DNA of 7,739 bases from Prevotella sp. UBA7551 (GCA_002479145.1 DLLX01000070.1:1-7739); one strand, 5' to 3'; shown: positions 1 through 6,080, numbered from the stretch's first letter. Numbers and translations are program-made. Notes: generated by a model from the sequence alone, not told the origin.

Positions 1-252
1 GAATTTTTAATTTAAAAATATATTCGTCTGCTAATGTTTTCAGCGATGAAATGATGTGTGTGCAAGCGCATGATGACTGAGAAAGACATTCACAGAAGGG
101 TGTAGGTGCAGCATTTTCCCCAAGACATAGTATGTATTCTACTGTTGCAGTCTTTTGAAAAAGAAAAGTCCATCATAAGCAATAACCACGCTTTGATGGT
201 AATTGCTATAATAACAACTTGTAGTTTATTTTTCCCAAATAGCAATATTTCT
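1..252. other. Intergenic, no gene seen
   Basis: I find no convincing open reading frame on either strand in this A/T-rich stretch. It holds one imperfect stem-loop at 178-207 (listed separately) and then runs into the promoter of the following lipoprotein gene. The gene upstream of the window is not visible, so this could include its 3' untranslated region. Confidence 0.6.
178..207. other. Imperfect stem-loop upstream of the lipoprotein promoter
   Basis: AGCAATAACC (178-187) pairs with GGTAATTGCT (198-207) over 10 positions with one A-A mismatch, leaving a 10-nt loop. A T-containing stretch follows at 211-235, but there is no immediate run of T, so a terminator role for an upstream gene is possible but weak. 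It could equally be a regulatory site about 45 bp upstream of the -33 element. Confidence 0.3.
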
Positions 253-282
253 TTGTAATGTTCGGATAATTGCGTATCTTTG
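253..282 (+). promoter_or_regulatory. Bacteroidota-type promoter for the lipoprotein gene
   Basis: TTTG at 252-255 (-33 element), a 19-nt spacer and TATCTTTG at 275-282 match the known Bacteroidota primary sigma factor consensus TTTG / TAnnTTTG. Transcription would begin near 288-292. That leaves a leader of about 140 nt, almost wholly made of the tandem repeat, before the start codon at 432. Confidence 0.65.
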
Positions 283-287
283 CAAAA

Positions 288-412
288 CTAAGCAGCGTTA
301 GGCAATATGAGAACAAGCTCTCATTGCGCTCGCTTGTATTAGCTTTGCATAAGCTAAGCTTCGCTCGGCAATATGAGAACAAGTTCTCATTGCGCTCGCT
401 TGTATTAGCTTT
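288..412 (+). repeat. Tandem 66-bp direct repeat with hairpin in each copy
   Basis: Copy one begins at 288 and copy two at 354. Over 59 aligned positions I count five differences (294, 295, 298, 300 and 318 in copy one), and the stretch 301-346 / 367-412 has only one. Each copy carries an inverted repeat: CAAT and GAGA(A) pair with (T)TCTC and ATTG around a CAAG loop, with a two-base bulge. The C-to-T difference at 318/384 lengthens the stem in copy two by one A-T pair. A CTTTGCA motif precedes both copies, overlapping the -7 promoter box in copy one. The repeats lie in the presumed 5' leader of the lipoprotein gene. They look like a dispersed intergenic repeat family, but that cannot be shown from one window. 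Confidence 0.8.
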
Positions 413-431
413 TACCGAGGGGAAAAATGAA

Positions 432-1328
432 ATGACGATGAGAAAAGGCATTGTTTGGTTGTTGTGCTTCACCCTTATGCTTTCGGGTTGCACTACGAAT
501 ACGGGGATGGGCACCTATGTGGGTGCGCAGTTTGGGTCTATATTGGGCAGTGCCATCGGCGGTTTGTCGGGTGGCCCTCGGGGTGCTGACGTTGGCACGG
601 TGGTCGGTATGGTCGGTGGCGCAGTAGTCGGAGCGGCGGTAGGCAGCGCGGCTGACAAGGCCGCAATACAGCAACGGCAAGGCTATTATGCTCCAGAGAC
701 GGCACAACAGAAAGACCAGTGTGGTGCAGGTTGCGCAATTTCTGATGGCCAGTCTCCGTGTGTGACTGGTCAAGGGGCGCAGTCTGTGATGCAGCTTCCA
801 GCCGACAGCCTGAAAGGATATTCCGATGAATTGAGTGGGTTTGACGCCTCCAACTCTGGCGATGACCGCCTCTACGATTTTCAGCAGAACGATAGTGCGG
901 GCGATTACGGTGAGGTGCACCATGATACGGTGAAGCCCGTGGAGCCGGCTGAGACATGGAAGGCTGCCGATACTGGCAGTATGCCGAACTTAGAGATTCG
1001 TAACGTGCACTTTGTGGATGACAGTGGGGATGGCTTTCTGTCCCGAGGTGAAGGCGGAAAGGTCATCTTCGAGGTGATGAACCGTGGCGCACATCCCCTC
1101 AGCAACGTCGTCCCATCGGTGGCTTTGGTGGACGGAAACCGCCATATAGCGGTCAGTCCGAGTGTTGAGGTGGAGCGTATAGCCCCAGGACAGGGCATCC
1201 GTTACACTGCAATGGTGCAGGCGGACAACCGGCTTCGAGACGGTAGAGCCTGCTTTGCGCTGACGGTCTTGCAGGACAACAAGAGTATCTGCAGAGTAGT
1301 GGAGCTGAATGTCTTGACCCGAAAATAG
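432..1328 (+). CDS. Glycine-zipper lipoprotein with C-terminal Ig-like, EF-hand-loop region
   Basis: This 298-residue predicted lipoprotein has a short basic N-terminus, a hydrophobic core and lipobox LSGC with Cys20. Residues 30-72 form a glycine zipper (repeated GxxxG with small residues, such as GAQFGSILGSAIGG and VVGMVGGAVVGAAVG), as in Rcs/SlyB-type and OmpA-linked envelope proteins, where such segments enter or pack in membranes. Residues 75-185 are polar and low in complexity, with four cysteines (97, 101, 110 and the lipid Cys20 apart). Residues 187-295 look like an all-beta Ig/CARDB-like domain containing a 12-residue calcium-type loop, D196-x-S-x-D-G...E207. The start at 432 is preferred because GAGGGG at 417-422 sits 9 nt upstream and a signal peptide begins directly; ATG 438 is an alternative. 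An in-frame TTG at 270 would read through the promoter and repeats and is rejected. It is transcribed alone and its function is unknown. Confidence 0.75.
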   Translation: MTMRKGIVWLLCFTLMLSGCTTNTGMGTYVGAQFGSILGSAIGGLSGGPRGADVGTVVGMVGGAVVGAAVGSAADKAAIQQRQGYYAPETAQQKDQCGAGCAISDGQSPCVTGQGAQSVMQLPADSLKGYSDELSGFDASNSGDDRLYDFQQNDSAGDYGEVHHDTVKPVEPAETWKAADTGSMPNLEIRNVHFVDDSGDGFLSRGEGGKVIFEVMNRGAHPLSNVVPSVALVDGNRHIAVSPSVEVERIAPGQGIRYTAMVQADNRLRDGRACFALTVLQDNKSICRVVELNVLTRK

Positions 1329-1450
1329 GGTGGGAGAGAATCTATTTCGTCACTCCGGCATAATAAAACGAGCGGTAATGCGTTTGAAAGGATAATGGTT
1401 GATACCGGTTTGAAGTGGATGTTTGCCAAGCAACGGGCTTTATATTTATA

Positions 1451-1462
1451 GTACGTGCGTAC
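1451..1462. repeat. Short inverted repeat GTACG-TG-CGTAC
   Basis: A 5-bp perfect inverted repeat with a 2-bp centre sits in A/T-rich surroundings. The 2-nt loop is too tight for a good RNA hairpin, so if it matters at all it would act as a DNA site for a dimeric protein. No regulator is identified. Confidence 0.3.
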
Positions 1463-1622
1463 ATTAAAAAATATAGCACTGCGGTAATTCCACTACTTCG
1501 ACTTGCGTATGTGCAGTCAGCATGACCCGTAAAAGAGCTTTGTTGACACGCACGAATCGCCTATCAAGGTGTCTTTTCCATGCAGTAGGCATGATGGAGG
1601 GGAGAGAGCGTGACGACCATTG

Positions 1623-1639
1623 AGGGTAATATTTACCCT
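1623..1639. repeat. 17-bp inverted repeat AGGGTAA-TAT-TTACCCT
   Basis: Seven-base arms match perfectly around a 3-bp centre. It lies about 115 bp upstream of the exbB -33 element, so it could be an upstream operator. It also falls within the first codons of the doubtful reverse frame that starts at 1649. It does not resemble the Fur box consensus. Confidence 0.4.
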
Positions 1640-1753
1640 TTGAGCGCATTTTGGGGAAGACGATCAGATGGCTGCGATGAAAACTCGTGTTGGATATGGG
1701 ATAAGGACACGCAGTTTGTCACGGAAAATTAACCGTTAAAAGTTGTCAATCAG

Positions 1754-1784
1754 TTGCCAGTTCTCCATTATATTGCTAACTTTG
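1754..1784 (+). promoter_or_regulatory. Promoter of the exbB-exbD-exbD-tonB operon
   Basis: TTG at 1754-1756 is followed by a 20-nt spacer and TAACTTTG at 1777-1784, a good match to the Bacteroidota consensus. Transcription probably starts near 1790, giving a leader of about 115 nt before the exbB ATG. No comparable promoter is seen in the later gaps of the cluster, which supports one main transcript for the six genes. Confidence 0.65.
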
Positions 1785-1808
1785 CGGAACAAAGTGGGAG
1801 TGTAGTCC

Positions 1809-1847
1809 ATGCTCTCTTGTGAGCGGCCAGACGAGCTTTTCGCTTGA
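1809..1847 (+). other. Possible 12-codon upstream ORF in the exbB leader
   Basis: ATG at 1809 opens a 12-codon frame (MLSCERPDELFA) ending in TGA at 1845-1847, about 20 nt after the presumed transcript start. GGGAG at 1796-1800 lies 8 nt upstream of this ATG and could serve as a weak Shine-Dalgarno. The frame overlaps a small stem GCTC/GAGC (1811-1824). It could be a chance frame; there is no run of a single regulatory codon as in classical attenuators. Confidence 0.2.
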
Positions 1848-1906
1848 AATGAAGTAGAGATAAATTCAAAATTCATTAATAACTAAAATTTATTTTCATC
1901 AAAATT

Positions 1907-2746
1907 ATGGCAACACAACAAAAAGCTGCAGCCCCCAAGAAGAAATCTGAGGGCTTTCAGGGAGTAAGGGGCGCATTCTGGATCATCGTGGTCTGCGCTA
2001 TTATTGCATTCACGCTGTTCTTCACCTGGTTCGGCAATGGAATGCACTTCGAGGGCGGTACTACCACTGGCAACCCACTCGACGTTTGGGGTACTATCTA
2101 CAAAGGTGGTATCGTCGTGCCTATCATCCAGTCTCTCTTGCTCACTGTGCTCGCAATGGGTATTGAGCGTCAGCTCGCTTTGAAGACTGCTTTCGGCAAA
2201 GGTGCCCTTCCTAAGTTCGTCCAGAACATCAAGGCTGCCCTCGCTACTGGCGACATGGCCAAGGCTCAGAAGCTCTGCGACCAGCAGCGTGGTAGCGTAG
2301 CCAATGTGGTTAGCGCTTCTCTCGCCGCCTACAAGGACATGGAGTCGGGTGCCAACGCTTCTCTGAAGAAGGCACAGAAGGTCGCCAAGATTCAGCAGGC
2401 TCACGAGGAGGCTACTCAGCTTGAGATGCCTACCCTGACGATGAACCTCCCGATCATCGCCACGATCGTTACTCTGGGTACGTTGACCGGACTGTTCGGT
2501 ACTGTGACCGGTATGATCAAGTCATTCTCTGCAATGGGTGCAGGTGGCGGCGCAGACTCTGCTGCTCTGTCAGTCGGTATTTCTGAGGCACTTATCAACA
2601 CCGCGTTCGGTATCGGAACGTCTTGGTTCGCAGTGGTTTTCTACAACTACTTCACGAACAAGGTGGACAAGTTGACTTACGCCCTCGACGAGGTTGGTTA
2701 TTCTATCGCTCAGACATACGAAGCAAACCACACGGAAGAGGCTTAA
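1907..2746 (+). CDS. exbB: ExbB/TolQ/MotA-family proton channel subunit
   Basis: ExbB forms the pentameric inner-membrane channel that, with ExbD, uses proton flow to energise TonB. The 279-residue product has a lysine-rich cytoplasmic start, a hydrophobic segment at 23-43, a second at 68-87 ending in GIERQLAL (the usual first ExbB helix), and a cytoplasmic region at about 90-178. The two pore-lining helices follow at about 181-205 (with GTLTGLFGTVTGMI, the family signature) and 225-249 (ISEALINTAFGIGTSWFAVVFYNYF). It is longer than E. coli ExbB (244 residues), mainly through the extra N-terminal membrane segment and linker. The start has an A/T-rich upstream region and no Shine-Dalgarno, normal for this phylum. 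It is the first gene of the operon, 31 nt before exbD. TolQ is the main alternative name, but the downstream tonB favours ExbB. Confidence 0.93.
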   Translation: MATQQKAAAPKKKSEGFQGVRGAFWIIVVCAIIAFTLFFTWFGNGMHFEGGTTTGNPLDVWGTIYKGGIVVPIIQSLLLTVLAMGIERQLALKTAFGKGALPKFVQNIKAALATGDMAKAQKLCDQQRGSVANVVSASLAAYKDMESGANASLKKAQKVAKIQQAHEEATQLEMPTLTMNLPIIATIVTLGTLTGLFGTVTGMIKSFSAMGAGGGADSAALSVGISEALINTAFGIGTSWFAVVFYNYFTNKVDKLTYALDEVGYSIAQTYEANHTEEA

Positions 2747-2777
2747 TTTTTGCTGACCCTTTAAAATTTTTATCGCT

Positions 2778-3419
2778 ATGGGTAAAGTAAAAATTAAGAA
2801 AGAGGATGTCTGGATCGACATGACTCCGATGTCGGATGTCATGACGTTGCTGCTCACTTTCTTCATGCTCACCTCCACATTCGTGAAGCCTGAGCCGGTG
2901 AAGGTGAACGTGCCGAAGTCCGTGTCGCAGATAGATGTCCCTGCCAACGACGTAATGACGATCCTCGTCAACCCGGTATTGGGTGCGGACAACAAGCCCA
3001 CGGGCGAGGGTCAGGTGTTCTTGCGCATCGACAACACAAAGGTTCTCGGTGGCATGGCACAGGATGTGGGGCTCAACCTCACGCCGAAGCTCATGGAAAC
3101 CTTCAAGGCCGAGACCACGTTTGGTGCGCCTCTCGACAAGTTGCCCGGATATCTGGCGATGTCACCGGGGCAGCGTTCGAAGATGCTTCCTAAGTTGGGC
3201 ATTCCCCTCGACAGTATCAATGGTGGACAAAGCGAGTTCCAGCAGTGGGTCTATGCTTATGAAAACCAGATGGGTACGGTGGACAATGTGAAGATTGCCA
3301 TCAAGTCTGACTCGCGCACACCGTACAAGGTGGTTCGCAAGGTGATGGATGAGCTTCAGGCATTGGGTGTCTCCGACTATTATTTGATAACTGAGTTGAA
3401 GAATAAGCAGGAGGATTAA
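2778..3419 (+). CDS. exbD: ExbD/TolR-family motor subunit, first copy
   Basis: ExbD is a single-pass inner-membrane protein whose transmembrane Asp carries protons inside the ExbB pore. This 213-residue protein has a short basic cytoplasmic tail, then DMTPMSDVMTLLLTFFML at 14-31. D20 in SDVM aligns with the essential E. coli ExbD Asp25. The periplasmic C-terminus (171-207: VKIAIKSDSRTPYKVV, then VMDELQALGVSDYYLITE) matches the ExbD fold. Between them, at about 85-165, is a long glycine- and proline-containing insert with no counterpart in the 141-residue E. coli protein. It is followed after only 3 nt by a second, divergent exbD, so the two are very likely translated together and may form a heterodimer. 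Confidence 0.92.
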   Translation: MGKVKIKKEDVWIDMTPMSDVMTLLLTFFMLTSTFVKPEPVKVNVPKSVSQIDVPANDVMTILVNPVLGADNKPTGEGQVFLRIDNTKVLGGMAQDVGLNLTPKLMETFKAETTFGAPLDKLPGYLAMSPGQRSKMLPKLGIPLDSINGGQSEFQQWVYAYENQMGTVDNVKIAIKSDSRTPYKVVRKVMDELQALGVSDYYLITELKNKQED

Positions 3420-3422
3420 TAA

Positions 3423-4073
3423 ATGGCAAAGAAAAAAGAAAGCAAACAGAAGAAGATCAATGTCCGCGTCGACTTTACGCCGATGGTGGATATGCTCATG
3501 CTGTTGATCACCTTCTTCATGCTCTGTACCACACTGAGCAAGCCGTCCTCCATGCAGATTTCCATGCCTGCTGACGAGAAGAATCAGAACGAGAAGGACC
3601 AGAAGGAGGCCAAGCAGAGTGCCACTATCACGCTCTATCTGGCTGCCGACAACAAGATTTATCATGGCGAAGGTATCCCCAAGTACAGCGATCCCAACTG
3701 GATCAAGGAAACAGATTGGAGCGATACAGGACTTCGTGATGTTCTCCGCAATCACATTACGGAGGAGAAAGTGAAGCCAGTCGTCGAGATGGAGCTTGCT
3801 GTGAAGGCACTTCTCGCAGAGCAGAAAGCCAATCCCAAGAAGATAACTGACGCTGTTTTCAAAGAGCGCTTGGGTGAGATTAAGAGCGGTAACCTTGGCA
3901 ACAAGAAGATTACTCCGCTTACGGTCATCATCAAGCCGACCGACAACGCCACGTATCGCAATGTGATTGATGCCCTCGATGAGATGCAGATATTGAACAT
4001 TGGTATTTATGTGATTGACAAGATTAACGATCAGGACCGCCAGTTGTTGGCACTGAAGCACGTTAAGCTTTAA
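3423..4073 (+). CDS. exbD: ExbD/TolR-family motor subunit, second copy
   Basis: This second ExbD has 216 residues and starts 3 nt after the first one stops. Its lysine-rich cytoplasmic tail (1-15) is followed by VDFTPMVDMLMLLITFFMLC at 16-35, with D23 in the position of the proton-carrying Asp. A highly charged stretch (51-66) follows the membrane helix, then an insert at about 75-160 unlike that of the first copy. The C-terminal ExbD-like region is at 164-200 (PLTVIIKPTDNATYRNVIDALDEM, then IGIYVIDK), with a further charged tail to 216. Because both copies keep the key Asp, neither looks like a dead duplicate. It lies 36 nt before tonB. Division of labour between the copies is inference. Confidence 0.92.
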   Translation: MAKKKESKQKKINVRVDFTPMVDMLMLLITFFMLCTTLSKPSSMQISMPADEKNQNEKDQKEAKQSATITLYLAADNKIYHGEGIPKYSDPNWIKETDWSDTGLRDVLRNHITEEKVKPVVEMELAVKALLAEQKANPKKITDAVFKERLGEIKSGNLGNKKITPLTVIIKPTDNATYRNVIDALDEMQILNIGIYVIDKINDQDRQLLALKHVKL

Positions 4074-4109
4074 TGTCACATAAGTTAATGATTAAAAGAT
4101 AAGAATACA

Positions 4110-4991
4110 ATGGCAAAGATAGATCTTTACGATCCTAAATGGGTCGACATGGTATTCGCTGGAAAGAACCAGGCTTACGGTGCCTATGTGCTCCGTAAGG
4201 GTACTTCGAAGCGAAATATCACAGCCTTGCTCATTCTGATTATCGCTGCAATCATCATCGGTGGCGCGCTCGGATATATCGTTTGGAAGAACAAGCGGGA
4301 TGCCGAGTTGCTCGCAGAATATAATCAGAAAATGGAGTTAAAAGCACTCCAGGACGCACAGAAAGAAGCTGAAAAGCAGAAGGACAAGCCGAAGCCGAAG
4401 CCCAAAATCGAGCCCGAGAAAGTCGTGCCCGAGGTGAAATCGACCAAGGTCAACACCGTTCCTGTCATCAAAGAGGATGACAAGGTGGATGAGTCAAAGA
4501 TGATGCAGACCATGGAGAAGCTCGTTGATGACAAGCGTTCTTCAGGTGTTGAGGAGGTAAAGGGTACCGACAATGCTACTGCTGTTGCCGCAGCCCCGAC
4601 CGTTGCCACGCCACAAGAGGTCGCTCCGCCACCACCACCAGTGAAGAAGGAAGAGCCGAAGCCCGAGGTGAAGGAGGTTGAAAACAAGATTTTCACCGTC
4701 GCCGAGCAGATGCCTTCGTTCAAGGGCAATGTCAACGCATGGTTGTCCAGCCACCTGCAGTATCCTGCCGTGGCCGCGGAGAACAACATCCAGGGCCGTG
4801 TGATTGTACGGTTCGTCGTTGGCAAGGATGGTAGAGTGAGCCAGGCACAAGTTGTACGTGGCGTAGATCCCTCGCTTGACCGTGAGGCTTTGCGTGTCGT
4901 CAACTCCATGCCGAAATGGAATCCGGGTATGAACAACGGTCAGCCCGCCAACGTATGGTTCACGTTGCCGATCAACTTCAAGCTTCAGTAA
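4110..4991 (+). CDS. tonB: TonB energy-transducing protein
   Basis: TonB spans the periplasm and couples the ExbBD motor to TonB-dependent outer-membrane receptors by strand addition to their TonB box. The 293-residue product has a 36-residue cytoplasmic start with WVDMVFAGKNQAYGAYVLRK (11-30), a motif I associate with Bacteroidota TonBs. One membrane helix follows at about 37-59, then a charged helical stretch (62-92), a KPKPKPKIEPEK segment (93-104) and a PPPPP segment (173-177) forming the extended linker. The C-terminal TonB domain is at about 203-293, with YPAVAAENNIQGRVIVRF, DPSLDREALRVVNSMPKW and the final FTLPINF strand. The helix lacks the His of the S-x3-H motif (His20) found in E. 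coli TonB. It sits directly after the two exbD genes and 28 nt before the PstS-like gene. Confidence 0.94.
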   Translation: MAKIDLYDPKWVDMVFAGKNQAYGAYVLRKGTSKRNITALLILIIAAIIIGGALGYIVWKNKRDAELLAEYNQKMELKALQDAQKEAEKQKDKPKPKPKIEPEKVVPEVKSTKVNTVPVIKEDDKVDESKMMQTMEKLVDDKRSSGVEEVKGTDNATAVAAAPTVATPQEVAPPPPPVKKEEPKPEVKEVENKIFTVAEQMPSFKGNVNAWLSSHLQYPAVAAENNIQGRVIVRFVVGKDGRVSQAQVVRGVDPSLDREALRVVNSMPKWNPGMNNGQPANVWFTLPINFKLQ

Positions 4992-5004
4992 TTCAGATTC
5001 TGAA
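4992..5004. repeat. Short inverted repeat TTCAG-ATT-CTGAA
   Basis: Five-base perfect arms flank a 3-bp centre immediately after the tonB stop codon. As RNA it would be a small, A/U-closing hairpin without a T-run, so it is not a terminator; it may be chance or a minor processing signal. Confidence 0.25.
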
Positions 5005-5019
5005 CGTTTACGATTCTTT

Positions 5020-5985
5020 ATGAATAAGAACTCATTCTACATTACTATTGTAGGATTGCTCATTGCCGCCTCGGCCGTTCTTTCTTGCTCCAACAAGAAG
5101 GGCGACCGAGGTGGTCGTACTGACACTCCTACGTCCGGCACCATAACCTTCTATGCTGATGAGAGCTTCAGTCCCATCATCGAGGAGGAAAGAAAACAGT
5201 TTGAATATACCTACCCCAAGGCACACTTGAAGGCAGTATATACGGACCAAAATACGGGTATGAATCAGCTGATGGCACTCAAAACGTGTCTGCTTATCAC
5301 CTCACGCGACTTGACAAAAGGTGAGCGTGCGATGATAATGACCAAGCAAAACAAGGCGGTTTCGTTCCCTATCGGCTATGATGGTGTAGCCCTTATCGTC
5401 AATAGAAACAACTCAGACACTTTGATTACGGAAGCTGCTGCCCGCAAAATCTTCAGCGGCGAGGTGACTAAGTGGAACCAAATATATAAGAATTCCTCTT
5501 TGGGTGACATACAAGTGGTCTTTGACAACCGTGCATCTGCTACCCTGTTTTGGGTTGAGGACTCCTTGTTAGGAGGTAAGCACATTACCCAAAAGAACAT
5601 CGTTGCGGCCAAGTCGAGCCGTGGCGTGATTGACTATGTGAAGAAAACCCCCAACGCTATAGGAGTGGTAGGGTCCAATTGGGTATGTGACACGCGCGAT
5701 ACCACCAACCTTACTTTCTTGAAAGATGTCACAGTGATGTCCGTCACCACAGAAGACGAGGCGACACCTAACAACACGTTCAAGCCCTATCAGTATTATT
5801 TGCTCAATGGCAACTACCCCTTTAGTAGAACTATTTACTGCTTAGTGGTTGATCCTATCCGGGCTTTGCCGTGGAGTTTTGCTAATTATATCAGCGGTCC
5901 GATTGGGCAGTTGATTATCTTGAAGTCGGGCATCTTGCCCTATCGTGGCGACATACAGGTGCGCGAGGTCAACATCAAGCAATAG
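5020..5985 (+). CDS. PstS-like substrate-binding lipoprotein
   Basis: This 321-residue predicted lipoprotein has a hydrophobic segment at 7-22 and lipobox VLSC with Cys23. It belongs to the PstS-like periplasmic binding protein fold: TITFYADESFSPIIEE (41-56), ITSRDLTKGE (93-102), FPIGYDGVALIVN (116-128, the typical DG-hydrophobic-N motif), ARKIFSGEVTKWNQI (141-155) and the final ISGPIGQLIILKSGILPY (291-308). In phosphate-binding PstS the ligand loop reads like R-S-D-G-S-G-T; here it reads DNRASAT (169-175), with both glycines changed. No pstC, pstA or pstB is next to it. Residues after Cys23 are SNKKGDRGG, without a clear acidic outer-membrane export signal. It lies 28 nt after tonB, so the product is probably made with the TonB motor. 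Ligand and role are unknown; phosphate binding should not be assumed. Confidence 0.8.
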   Translation: MNKNSFYITIVGLLIAASAVLSCSNKKGDRGGRTDTPTSGTITFYADESFSPIIEEERKQFEYTYPKAHLKAVYTDQNTGMNQLMALKTCLLITSRDLTKGERAMIMTKQNKAVSFPIGYDGVALIVNRNNSDTLITEAAARKIFSGEVTKWNQIYKNSSLGDIQVVFDNRASATLFWVEDSLLGGKHITQKNIVAAKSSRGVIDYVKKTPNAIGVVGSNWVCDTRDTTNLTFLKDVTVMSVTTEDEATPNNTFKPYQYYLLNGNYPFSRTIYCLVVDPIRALPWSFANYISGPIGQLIILKSGILPYRGDIQVREVNIKQ

Positions 5986-6080
5986 TTTATGTTCCGCCCC
6001 GTGCCAAGGAGGTGTTCCTTACCTGCGCATGGAGCGTTTGAGATAATGGAGAAATAACACAGAAGAAATCCTATAAGATT
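5986..6080 (+). other. 95-nt gap with possible 22-codon micro-ORF and hairpin
   Basis: The longest gap inside the cluster. ATG at 5989, three bases after the previous stop, opens a 22-codon frame ending in TAA at 6055-6057. Inside it, AAGGAGGTG (6006-6014) is a perfect match to the anti-Shine-Dalgarno, rare in this phylum, and it lies within a 5-bp stem AAGGA/TCCTT (6006-6020). The nearest start after it, ATG 6029, gives only five codons (stop TAA 6044-6046). No terminator or TAnnTTTG promoter is visible here, so transcription probably continues into the TPR gene. Confidence 0.3.

Larger units (their letters stand above)
1329..1753. other. Intergenic stretch with two short palindromes, no convincing gene
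   Basis: This gap separates the lipoprotein gene from the exbB promoter. I see no RNA gene, no insertion sequence ends and no strong terminator for the lipoprotein gene; AAGC/GCTT at 1428-1440 followed by TATATTTATA is too weak to call. It contains GTACG-TG-CGTAC at 1451-1462 and AGGGTAA-TAT-TTACCCT at 1623-1639. A 61-codon reverse frame (1649 to 1464) starts with ATG but has no clear ribosome site or promoter. It is arginine-rich with no domain I recognise, so it is not called as a gene. Confidence 0.5.

Noticed and set aside
288..412. CRISPR array
   Set aside because: Only two copies, with almost the whole 66-bp period repeated and no unique spacers; no cas genes in the window.
270..431. 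N-terminal extension of the lipoprotein from an upstream TTG in the same frame
   Set aside because: It would place the start inside the -7 promoter box, translate the repeat pair, and bury the signal peptide and lipobox about 70 residues into the protein.
206..514. Reverse-strand 102-codon frame covering the tandem repeat
   Set aside because: Its repetitive protein sequence is simply the translated DNA repeat, and it overlaps the promoter and start of the lipoprotein gene.
1428..1450. Terminator of the lipoprotein gene
   Set aside because: The stem is only four base pairs and there is no T-run, only a mixed A/T stretch, about 100 nt after the stop codon.
1623..1639. Fur box controlling the tonB operon
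   Set aside because: The palindrome AGGGTAA-TAT-TTACCCT does not fit the GATAATGATAATCATTATC-type consensus and lies far upstream of the promoter.
3162..4079. 305-codon reverse-strand frame opposite the two exbD genes
   Set aside because: It is antisense to well-recognised genes, has leucine- and histidine-rich low-complexity content and no recognisable domain; long antisense frames arise from the codon bias of the sense genes.
1907..4991. TolQ-TolR-TolA cell-division system instead of ExbB-ExbD-TonB
   Set aside because: The fourth protein has a clear TonB C-terminal domain and no tolB or pal gene follows.
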